In this document: positions 1-4,996 of the stretch, one piece after another
Position numbering within the stretch: the first letter of the stretch is position 1
Layout: every line of letters begins with the position of its first letter
Source of the DNA: Geoglobus sp.
GTDB taxonomy: Archaea > Halobacteriota > Archaeoglobi > Archaeoglobales > Archaeoglobaceae
DNA length: 5,799 bases
Assembly (NCBI GenBank): GCA_027019885.1
Contig: JALUWC010000533.1
Location: 1-5,799, forward strand
Reading direction: 5' to 3'
Notes under the pieces: generated by a model
Told to the model about the DNA's origin: nothing
The model's database searches: none
Seen by the model: only the letters and a program-made list of their open reading frames with translations
Translations under genes and position numbers: made by a program

Positions 1-1
1 G

Positions 2-55
2 AGGCTGATTCTTGACATGATAAAGGCAATTGGTAGTCTAATCCCATTCACATAG
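2..55 (+). CDS. C-terminal tail of an upstream gene (partial)
   Basis: This is the only frame open from the left edge; the other two + frames hit stops within 15 bases. It reads 17 residues ending IGSLIPFT and a TAG stop. The stop lies inside the AGGAGGTG Shine-Dalgarno of the next small gene, which is the packing expected inside an archaeal operon. The tail is moderately hydrophobic. It is too short to assign a family, and its reality rests on the frame and spacing only. Confidence 0.4.
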   Translation, partial: RLILDMIKAIGSLIPFT

Positions 56-67
56 GAGGTGTTGCCC

Positions 68-184
68 TTGAGAGTTCTTACCATCAAAGTTTTGATGCTT
101 CAAAGCCGTGTTGAAAGTCTTGAGAAAAGATTAGAGGATCTGGAAAAGAAGGTGGTTTTGCATGATAGAGGTCATAATAATTGA
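68..184 (+). CDS. 38-aa coiled-coil small protein
   Basis: A very short gene read from TTG at 68, placed 7 bases after a strong GGAGGT site (55-60). A TTG at 62 is in frame but too close to that site. The middle of the peptide (about residues 10-30) has a leucine/charge heptad pattern (LESRVESLEKRLEDLEKK-like), typical of a short two-stranded coiled coil, so it probably forms oligomers. Its 3' end overlaps the next small gene by 23 bases. No family is recognised. Small coiled-coil proteins are common in archaeal virus and plasmid operons, but no function can be given. The ribosome site and operon position are the main support. Confidence 0.5.
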   Translation: MRVLTIKVLMLQSRVESLEKRLEDLEKKVVLHDRGHNN

Positions 185-287
185 CAATGGGGTGAGGATT
201 GCAAAAATTAAGGAAAGAGACCCATATAAAGCTTACAGAAAGTCAAGAAGGATTTTTTTGAAGAAATATCTTAACGGAGGTGATTAG
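162..287 (+). CDS. 41-aa basic small protein with a VIIIDNG start
   Basis: An ATG at 162 follows AAGGTGG (149-155) at 6 bases. The peptide opens with a predicted beta strand, VIIIDNGVR, and then becomes strongly basic (residues 16-36, many Lys/Arg with aromatic residues). It ends just before the GTG of the next gene, and its last codons carry that gene's GGAGGTGAT ribosome site. The N-terminal pattern V-I-x-x-D-N-G-(V/L)-(R/K) also occurs near the start of the following 130-aa protein, hinting at partial duplication or a shared fold. No family is recognised. It could be a nucleic-acid-binding or membrane-peripheral peptide; this is inference from charge only. Confidence 0.5.
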   Translation: MIEVIIIDNGVRIAKIKERDPYKAYRKSRRIFLKKYLNGGD

Positions 288-680
288 GTGGGGATTTTCA
301 GGAGAGGAGATAAGGTAGATGTAATTGTGTTTGATAACGGGCTTAAGGAACTCTCCATAGGGAAGGCAGTAAGAGATGGAAATGTAATAATTGACGGAAT
401 GATAGGCAGGCAGTATCCGATTGTCACGCCACCACTGATACTCAGAAATGGAAAAAAGAAAAAGCTGGTTTATCTGCTTGATGCGGAGAGAGGGTGCACA
501 GTAGAGCTTGAAAGAGACGATGAACTTCTCAATCTAAAAACAAATCCAGATTTGGTTGGAAAAGTTCTTGACAGCAGATTGATTCAGCAGGCATTTGCAA
601 TCAAGCCTGAGACAAGGCAGATTATTGCAGCCCTTATTGTCGGAATGGGAATTGGCTGGTTTATCGGACTGTTCTTCTGA
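288..680 (+). CDS. 130-aa protein with C-terminal membrane anchor
   Basis: The start is GTG at 288, 7 bases after CGGAGG; the stop codon of the previous gene ends at 287, so the genes abut. The first about 105 residues look like a mostly beta soluble domain, with a DNG turn at 16-18, a Gly/Pro-rich stretch around 37-50, and a Lys run GKKKK at 55-59. Residues 111-130 form one hydrophobic, Gly-rich segment ending at the C-terminus with no tail after it. That is the layout of a tail-anchored protein with its domain in the cytoplasm or virion interior. I do not recognise the family. Its place upstream of a P-loop ATPase and other small helical or membrane proteins suggests a structural or assembly role in a virus-like or secretion module, which is inferred and not shown. 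Confidence 0.8.
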   Translation: MGIFRRGDKVDVIVFDNGLKELSIGKAVRDGNVIIDGMIGRQYPIVTPPLILRNGKKKKLVYLLDAERGCTVELERDDELLNLKTNPDLVGKVLDSRLIQQAFAIKPETRQIIAALIVGMGIGWFIGLFF

Positions 681-689
681 GGTGGTTTG

Positions 690-1085
690 ATGGACGAAAA
701 GCAGCTTGAATCAATTTTGAAGGAAAGGGTTTCTCAATACTCTCCTGAGCTACAGAAACTCAAAAAGGTTGACCTGCTTGTTCAGGAGATGAACGATGCT
801 CTTACAGATCTGCATGAAAGGGAGATTACTGCAATCGCACTTTTCAGGGCTTTTAACAGTAACATTGTTAAGATCCCTGCAACCGTGAAATTTCTTGATG
901 AGCTTATGAGTCTGAGGAGGAGCAGGGACAGGCTTGGAAGGCAGGAGTTCGTTGAAGTACTCAAGAGAAGACCGTCATACTCCATAGTTCCTTACGAGTT
1001 TGAGGACGAAGAATATCAGGCTGAACAGCAGAAAAGAGGCTTGTTGAGCAGGCTGTTCTCATTCAGGAGGAAATCGAGAGCATGA
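690..1085 (+). CDS. 131-aa helical protein with basic amphipathic C-terminus
   Basis: ATG at 690 is chosen over the adjoining in-frame TTG at 687, because GAGGTGG (679-685) is 4 bases from the ATG but only 1 from the TTG. The protein is predicted almost all helical: charged helices over residues 2-55, a Lys/Arg-rich helix at 70-95 and an acidic patch EFEDEEY at 103-109. The C-terminus (116-131, RGLLSRLFSFRRKS) is amphipathic and basic, a pattern often seen in segments that lie on membranes or bind nucleic acid. The TGA overlaps the next ATG (ATGA), so translation is probably coupled. No family is recognised. Operon position suggests a partner of the neighbouring membrane proteins and ATPase. 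Confidence 0.75.
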   Translation: MDEKQLESILKERVSQYSPELQKLKKVDLLVQEMNDALTDLHEREITAIALFRAFNSNIVKIPATVKFLDELMSLRRSRDRLGRQEFVEVLKRRPSYSIVPYEFEDEEYQAEQQKRGLLSRLFSFRRKSRA

Positions 1086-1447
1086 CATCAAATCCTCTTG
1101 CATATCATCTTGCCGAGGCACTCTTCAGTCTGATTTACTCTTCAGGCTCTACTCTGTACAGAAGGATGAATCTTGTTACATTCATTTACAACTGCTGTTC
1201 TGCAATGCTAAAAAATGCCAGAGATGCTCAAAAAGAGCTTGAGGAAATCAGCAGAAAGATAAAAATACTCAGGGAAAGCTATGAGCCAATAATGGACATG
1301 TATCCAGCAGTTTTCGAGAAGAAAGTTGCATTTGAAATGTACCTTGACAAGGTTATTCAGGATCTGCTCTTGCTGGTGAATGACTTCGAGCTTGTGAATC
1401 CAAGGATAATGCAAGAAGTCTATGCGGCAAGGTGGGGTGAGAAATGA
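1082..1447 (+). CDS. 121-aa helical protein of unknown function
   Basis: ATG at 1082 overlaps the previous stop as ATGA and is preceded by AGGAGG at 1065-1070. Residues 1-42 are fairly hydrophobic and aromatic, and include a Cys-Cys pair at 38-39, but I see no convincing membrane span. Residues 43-66 form a charged helix that could be a coiled coil (QKELEEISRKIKIL). Residues 76-103 form another amphipathic helix ending in a leucine run. The stop again overlaps the next start as ATGA. The family is not recognised. The even codon use and overlaps on both sides make it a secure gene, and it belongs to the same translation-coupled set as its neighbours. Confidence 0.75.
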   Translation: MTSNPLAYHLAEALFSLIYSSGSTLYRRMNLVTFIYNCCSAMLKNARDAQKELEEISRKIKILRESYEPIMDMYPAVFEKKVAFEMYLDKVIQDLLLLVNDFELVNPRIMQEVYAARWGEK

Positions 1448-1623
1448 ACATAATACTCGGAAATGCAACAAATCTGAAAGATGTTCTTCCTAAAGGCTAC
1501 ATAATCACCACATACGATGATCTTGTTTTCTTATCAGCAATCATGGTTGTCATTGGCTTTGTTTTTGGTTATCTAACGGCTTGGGTGTCGTTGAAGTATG
1601 GAAGGCTGGTTAAGAAAGTTTGA
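1444..1623 (+). CDS. 59-aa single-span membrane protein
   Basis: A short gene starting at ATG 1444 (ATGA overlap with the previous stop) after a purine- and G-rich ribosome site, AGGTGGGGTGAG, just upstream. It ends at TGA 1621-1623, inside the ATPase gene, overlapping it by 26 bases. Residues 1-27 are polar; residues 28-50 form one strongly hydrophobic segment containing FLSAIMVVIGFVFGYLTAW; a basic tail (KYGRLVKKV) follows. By the positive-inside rule the C-terminus should be cytoplasmic and the N-terminus outside. Small single-span proteins beside a P-loop ATPase are common in archaeal viruses and DNA-transfer modules, but this one cannot be assigned. It is easily missed because of its length. 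Confidence 0.75.
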   Translation: MNIILGNATNLKDVLPKGYIITTYDDLVFLSAIMVVIGFVFGYLTAWVSLKYGRLVKKV

Positions 1624-2482
1624 GAAGGAGTTTCTGAAGAAGCCGGGAGAACATCTGCTGGAGATTGGGATTACAGGCTCAGGAAAGACTCAGGGACTGT
1701 ACTGGATTGTTGATGGATTGATCAGCAGAGGTAAGGATGAGATCGTTGTCTGGTTTGATACGGGCAAGGCAGGGGAAATCCTGACTCTTGCAAAAATGAA
1801 ACCTGTAAGGCTCTTGATCCCAGAAACTTTTGATGTGGTGGTAACTCCAGAGGATAAATTCGACATTGAGAAGGTTCACTTCATAGATCCGAAAGAGATA
1901 TGGAATCTCCTTGATGAGGACAGAATAAACGTTGTATCTCTCTATCCTTTCTTGATGGAGTATGAGCTTTATTCAAAATGCTTTGCAAGAGCATTTAAGG
2001 CATTGATTGTTTATGCTCACATGTACAGAATTCCAACCCCTCTTTCAATATTTTTTGATGAGTTTCACAACATCGTTCCGGGACATGGGGAAGGAGAGAG
2101 TGAAAGAATACAGAGGCTTGCAAGGAACATACAGCTGAACGTGGAGAAATTGAGAAGTCTTGAGGTGAGAATGGTTGCAACCACACATGGATGGCAGAAA
2201 ATAAGACGTGGGGTGAGGATGTCCTTTAACTGGATTATCGCAAGAAGAGGGACGAATTTCAACCGTCAGGATGAGCCAAAATTGTACAATTACAATCCAA
2301 AATTTCAGAAGTTGCAGAATGATGAGGCAATAATAGTTTACCCAAACAGAATTTTCAGTGATATTATTCATTTGCCGAAGTATCCTGATGGAAAAGAGCT
2401 TGGAATGGTCAGATACGTTGGATTTAAAGATCTGCTTGATGATGAGTTCGATATACAGCTGATCAGAGCCGGGAAAGTATGA
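1598..2482 (+). CDS. P-loop ATPase, FtsK/HerA-like (putative DNA packaging or translocation)
   Basis: This protein binds and hydrolyses ATP, judging from a perfect Walker A at residues 24-31 (GITGSGKT) and a Walker B at 150-155 (SIFFDE) followed by FHN. A candidate sensor motif, ATTHG, lies at 194-198, and ARR at 215-217 could supply an arginine finger. The region GKDEIVVWFDTG (45-56) follows the first helix, as in HerA/FtsK-type ATPases. At 294 aa it is a compact single-domain form, like the genome-packaging ATPases of membrane-containing archaeal viruses and unlike long cellular HerA or VirB4. It could equally drive secretion or plasmid transfer. The start ATG 1598 lies inside the preceding membrane-protein gene (26-base overlap). 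The stop overlaps the next ATG (ATGA). The motifs are seen in the sequence; the packaging role is inferred. Confidence 0.85.
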   Translation: MEGWLRKFEKEFLKKPGEHLLEIGITGSGKTQGLYWIVDGLISRGKDEIVVWFDTGKAGEILTLAKMKPVRLLIPETFDVVVTPEDKFDIEKVHFIDPKEIWNLLDEDRINVVSLYPFLMEYELYSKCFARAFKALIVYAHMYRIPTPLSIFFDEFHNIVPGHGEGESERIQRLARNIQLNVEKLRSLEVRMVATTHGWQKIRRGVRMSFNWIIARRGTNFNRQDEPKLYNYNPKFQKLQNDEAIIVYPNRIFSDIIHLPKYPDGKELGMVRYVGFKDLLDDEFDIQLIRAGKV

Positions 2483-2772
2483 AGAGGAGAAAATTCATCA
2501 GAAAATTTGAAAGAACAACTCCAAAGGGTAAATACAAGAGAATAAAGATAGGACGCTTCATATTCGGGAAAAACAGCCATCCCTTCAAGCAGCACTCTAA
2601 TGTCAGACATTATCACATTGGTGAACGAATCAAATATGTAAGAGAACCGAAACAGTTAAAAGGATTCTGGATAAAGAGGAAAGGAGGTTATGAGAGGATT
2701 TCAAAGGTTGTTAAAGAGGGTTTCAGGAGAAGAATCCCAAGAATCCGTAAAGGTAGAGGCAAGAAGCATTGA
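2479..2772 (+). CDS. Extremely basic 97-aa protein, putative nucleic-acid-binding
   Basis: ATG 2479 overlaps the ATPase stop as ATGA. By my count 36 of 97 residues are Lys or Arg and only 5 are acidic, with no Asp. Five His and scattered aromatics are also present. Basic clusters occur at the N-terminus (KRRKFIRK) and C-terminus (FRRRIPRIRKGRGKK). Such a composition fits a nucleic-acid-condensing or RNA-binding protein, for example a minor nucleoprotein of a virion. Its position directly after the ATPase agrees with that, but no family is recognised. The last 83 bases are shared with the next gene in another frame. It lacks membrane segments and a signal peptide. A ribosomal-type protein was considered, but I recognise none of them. 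Confidence 0.7.
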   Translation: MKRRKFIRKFERTTPKGKYKRIKIGRFIFGKNSHPFKQHSNVRHYHIGERIKYVREPKQLKGFWIKRKGGYERISKVVKEGFRRRIPRIRKGRGKKH

Positions 2773-2983
2773 GGAGATTGACCGCCAGATCAGAGATATT
2801 GAGGAAAAGTATGGGATGAGCTATGAGGAGTTTTATGAGCACTTTGAAAGTGATATTAGTGTTTTGCTGAGAGATCATGATCTTGAAGAGGTAATGGATG
2901 ATCTCGCAAGGCTTATTGCTCTGATCGATGCAAAGGAGAAGATGACGGGAAAGGAGATTTTTGATAGATTGAGTGAATACTGA
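2690..2983 (+). CDS. 97-aa acidic helical protein, antitoxin-like in appearance
   Basis: The start ATG 2690 lies inside the previous gene in another frame. AAGGAGGT (2681-2688) is almost touching the ATG, but AGAGGA just upstream (2675-2680) gives a normal gap of about 10, so the start is plausible. An in-frame TTG at 2708 is an alternative. The N-terminus (1-25) is basic and probably disordered; residues 26-97 are acidic and helical. The segment EEKYGMSYEEFYEHF (38-52) resembles, from memory, small archaeal antitoxin-like proteins with a 'KYGMSFEEF' signature, but no toxin gene follows: the next gene is on the other strand. Last gene of the + operon. The function is unproven. Confidence 0.65.
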   Translation: MRGFQRLLKRVSGEESQESVKVEARSIEEIDRQIRDIEEKYGMSYEEFYEHFESDISVLLRDHDLEEVMDDLARLIALIDAKEKMTGKEIFDRLSEY

Positions 2984-2984
2984 G

Positions 2985-2991
2985 TTTTTTT
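2985..2991 (+). terminator. T7 run, probable archaeal terminator of the + operon
   Basis: Seven T residues begin 2 bases after the stop of the last + gene and are followed by the T-rich CATTTTC. Archaeal RNA polymerase terminates at such T runs without needing a hairpin. No stem-loop is visible. The run overlaps the stop codon of the convergent gene on the - strand, where it reads as A and would not terminate transcription in that direction. Confidence 0.5.
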
Positions 2992-4400
2992 CATTTTCTG
3001 GTAATTTCAGCATTTATCACGATATACTTGAACCCCTCCTCATCCAGAATATCCAGAATCTCCTCATCAATTTCCACATCTCCCGGGATTGCTATGACTG
3101 CAGCAACATCCTCCAGTCTTCTCGAATAGAGCTTAAGCTGTGTTGGAAGTGATGCGAGACTCTGATTTGAATCGGCTAATTTGAGTTCCAAGCCATAATA
3201 TCCATCGATTAATATGTCAACTCTTTTCCCTCCTCTGTACCCCTGCCTCGTTACCCTTTCCTCTCCAAGTTTCAGCTTTAAGAAAATCGTAAGCTGCTTT
3301 TCTAAATCCTCCTCATCTCTGATTACTTCGGGCTTGAATTCAGCTTGAATGATGCTAAGAACTTCATCCAAAATGGAACCTTCGAATGGGATTTCTTGCT
3401 CAGTTCCATCAATCTGTTTCTTTTCAAGCAGATTTTTCCTTGCTTCTTCAAGCTCTCTTAAGAGGTCATCGTATCTAATTCCATGTCTCTTAGCTATTTT
3501 GATAAGTTCATCAAAGCTCAGGTCCAAGAGCTTTGGGATTAATTCCTCCTTAGATCTTGCTCTCCTCTTTCCTCTTTTACCCTCTACTTGAAGGGAAATT
3601 CCTCTTGCCCTGCAAATTCCCTCAAGCTGACTCATTGAAAACCTGTCAAGAAGGGCAAATTTAAGATTCCTCTCAAATTTTTTGAACTTCCTCCTTCTTG
3701 ATGTTTCGTCAGCCTTTTCTGATAGTTTTTTCATGAAAGTATCGATACTGCTGGAAAAAGAGCTTAAAAGAGATTTACCTGATTTTTCAAGCTTTTCTAT
3801 CTCTGCTTTTGATTTTTCATCTGAAATTTGATCTTTAGGGTCTGGTTCAGGTGGTATCTCTATGATTTCTATTCCACTTGGTCTTTTTATTTCAGAAGTG
3901 TCTTTCTGCTTTTTAGTATTTGGTTTCTGGTGTCTTTTTACAAGATCCTTCATACCGATCCCGAAATAAACTGCAATAACTCCAATCAGTAAAAATACTG
4001 AGAAAAATTCTACAGTATTGGAGACTTGGTTAAGAATTAAACCGTGCCTTGGAGGAATCTCAGAGATTGATTGGGGAAACAGAATTAAAACTCCACCGGA
4101 TATTATTAATCCCGCTGAAAAGAGGGCTGGGCTGTAATTTTGGTAGGTACCCTTAGAGTGGTATGTAGCTAAAAACATGAACATGAAGGCAGCCACCAAA
4201 AGGAGTAAAAACATCTCAATCAGCAAAATCTGCGGAGGATTCCGATAATAGCTGAATGTAGCTCTGAAAAACAGTATGAAGTAGATCAAAGAGACAAAGG
4301 CGATGTAAGCAGAGATTATTGTTAATAAAATTTTATTAGGCTTCATAATTTCAGCATATTGTGTTATATATTTCAATCTATCGAATCTCATCACTTTCAT
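2991..4400 (-). CDS. Membrane-anchored protein with SAP-like and PD-(D/E)XK nuclease-like domains
   Basis: Start ATG 4400 (469 aa) is preferred to TTG 4415, since a TATA-like box about 30 bases upstream would give a leaderless or nearly leaderless mRNA and no Shine-Dalgarno is seen. ATG 4391 is also possible. Four hydrophobic segments lie at about 24-45, 57-79, 91-109 and 129-149. A charged, Pro-rich linker (155-245) follows, with a short coiled-coil-like stretch. Residues 254-292 (FSMSQLEGICRARGIS, then SKEELIPKLL) match the helix-extended-helix pattern of SAP/Rho-N DNA-binding domains. The C-terminal domain (about 345-466) shows PD-(D/E)XK hallmarks: acidic helix with E367, RVDILID with D395, LELK with E405 and K407, then QLKLY (421-425). 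It probably cuts DNA at the membrane. The substrate is unknown; a defence role is inferred. AT-rich, transcribed against both neighbours. Confidence 0.8.
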   Translation of the reverse strand: MKVMRFDRLKYITQYAEIMKPNKILLTIISAYIAFVSLIYFILFFRATFSYYRNPPQILLIEMFLLLLVAAFMFMFLATYHSKGTYQNYSPALFSAGLIISGGVLILFPQSISEIPPRHGLILNQVSNTVEFFSVFLLIGVIAVYFGIGMKDLVKRHQKPNTKKQKDTSEIKRPSGIEIIEIPPEPDPKDQISDEKSKAEIEKLEKSGKSLLSSFSSSIDTFMKKLSEKADETSRRRKFKKFERNLKFALLDRFSMSQLEGICRARGISLQVEGKRGKRRARSKEELIPKLLDLSFDELIKIAKRHGIRYDDLLRELEEARKNLLEKKQIDGTEQEIPFEGSILDEVLSIIQAEFKPEVIRDEEDLEKQLTIFLKLKLGEERVTRQGYRGGKRVDILIDGYYGLELKLADSNQSLASLPTQLKLYSRRLEDVAAVIAIPGDVEIDEEILDILDEEGFKYIVINAEITRK

Positions 4401-4427
4401 TTTCTGCAAAACCAAAACAGGTTATGT

Positions 4428-4438
4428 TTAGATAAAAC
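4428..4438 (-). promoter_or_regulatory. TATA-like promoter of the membrane nuclease gene
   Basis: Read on the - strand the sequence is GTTTTATCTAA, an imperfect archaeal TATA box. Transcription starting about 25-30 bases downstream would begin near 4405, only a few bases before ATG 4400. This fits a leaderless or very short-leader transcript and is the reason for choosing that start. Confidence 0.35.
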
Positions 4439-4453
4439 CGTATTAGTTTCGTG

Positions 4454-4462
4454 GCACAGTGC
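4454..4462. promoter_or_regulatory. Small palindrome GCACAGTGC in the divergent control region
   Basis: GCAC and GTGC form a perfect inverted repeat around a central A. It lies between the two diverging TATA-like boxes and just upstream of the + strand one; AGTGC recurs at 4479-4483. Its position suits a regulator site, but nine bases can arise by chance and no regulator is identified. Confidence 0.25.
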
Positions 4463-4465
4463 ATG

Positions 4466-4475
4466 TTTTTTATCA
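4466..4475 (+). promoter_or_regulatory. TATA-like promoter of the two-gene + operon
   Basis: TTTTTTATCA is a weak archaeal TATA-like element. A start site about 25-28 bases downstream (near 4498) would leave a leader of roughly 15 bases holding the GGGGTG ribosome site before ATG 4514. That leader excludes the longer reading from ATG 4487. Confidence 0.4.
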
Positions 4476-4513
4476 TCCAGTGCTAAATGAGACTCTCCTG
4501 TGGGGTGTCTGTT

Positions 4514-4720
4514 ATGCAGAATGAGAAGGGGTATAATAAGCGGATTGAGGAGATGCACAGGGAGAAGAACAGGAGAATTGCCAAGCAGGTTGCTTTGAAG
4601 GCTGCTGTTGATGTTGTGAGCATCTCTGAGCCTTCAAAACTTCTGAGCCCTGAGAAGCTGAGCAGGAAGGTTGTCGATGTGGCTGAGGAGTTTTACAGGT
4701 GGCTGGAGGGGAGAGAATGA
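4514..4720 (+). CDS. 68-aa charged helical protein of unknown function
   Basis: ATG 4514 is chosen over an in-frame ATG at 4487, because GGGGTG (4502-4507) sits 6 bases before it and the predicted transcript start lies downstream of 4487. The N-terminal third (1-24) is strongly charged. Residues 22-35 form an alanine/valine-rich helix (IAKQVALKAAVDVV), and the C-terminus has VDVAEEFYRWL (54-64). The layout 'A-rich helix, then AEEFY-x-WL' is one I associate with small proteins near recombination or replication genes of phages and archaeal elements. This is memory-based and weak. The stop overlaps the next ATG (ATGA). The gene is richer in G+C and in coding-strand G than the - strand gene to its left (29 G+C in 60 at 4561-4620, against 18 in 60 at 3781-3840). 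Confidence 0.65.
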   Translation: MQNEKGYNKRIEEMHREKNRRIAKQVALKAAVDVVSISEPSKLLSPEKLSRKVVDVAEEFYRWLEGRE

Positions 4721-4989
4721 GTCAGGAAGTGGATGTAAAGCAGTATTTCGTTAGGGTTTTTGTTAAGGGAGGAAAGAAGGGGGATCACCTCATCCAGATG
4801 GATGCGAGGAAGTTTGCGATCAAAAACAGCATTGGCTCAACAAATGGAGTTTACACGTTCGATCTTGAGCAGATAAGAATTGAGATGGGTGAGGAGGTGG
4901 CGATGGAGTTCTGGGAGTTGCTTATGTATCTGCTGCCTGAGGAGAGGGTTAAGAGGGCTATAAGGGAGTATGTGGAGAGGTGTTTCTGA
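4717..4989 (+). CDS. 90-aa protein of unknown function
   Basis: ATG 4717 overlaps the previous stop (ATGA) and follows GGAGGGGAG (4705-4713). A GTG at 4699 is in frame but has no well-placed ribosome site. The first half is predicted beta (QYFVRVFVKGG at 9-19, LIQMDARKFAI at 25-35, GVYTFDL at 44-50). The second half is helical, rich in Glu and Arg, with MEFWELLMYLLP at 63-74, and ends REYVERCF. No membrane segment or catalytic motif is visible, and the family is not recognised. It is co-transcribed with the 68-aa gene and shares its G-rich coding strand (31 G+C in 60 at 4681-4740, which spans the junction), so both probably have one origin. It ends 7 bases from the convergent protease gene. 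Confidence 0.7.
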   Translation: MSQEVDVKQYFVRVFVKGGKKGDHLIQMDARKFAIKNSIGSTNGVYTFDLEQIRIEMGEEVAMEFWELLMYLLPEERVKRAIREYVERCF

Positions 4990-4996
4990 TTCTGTG

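Noticed and set aside
782..985. Open frame on the - strand inside the 131-aa helical gene
   Set aside because: It is antisense to a well-supported gene, with Ser/Leu-rich composition typical of the reverse of Glu/Lys/Arg codons and no ribosome site.
2045..2371. 108-codon open frame on the - strand within the ATPase gene
   Set aside because: It is antisense to Walker-motif coding sequence. The product is rich in Cys, His and Leu without a recognisable pattern.
2723..3013. Open frame on the - strand across the convergent junction
   Set aside because: It is antisense to the acidic helical gene and crosses the T7 run. The product has no family resemblance, and the + strand reading has operon support.
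3349..3591. Open frame on the + strand inside the nuclease gene
   Set aside because: Ser/Leu/Phe-rich low-complexity shadow of Glu/Lys-rich coding on the other strand.
4401..4415. TTG 4415 start for the membrane nuclease
   Set aside because: No ribosome site precedes it, and the TATA-like box position favours a start at ATG 4400.
4487..4513. Longer N-terminus for the 68-aa protein from ATG 4487
   Set aside because: It would include the likely ribosome site GGGGTG as coding and probably starts upstream of the transcript start.
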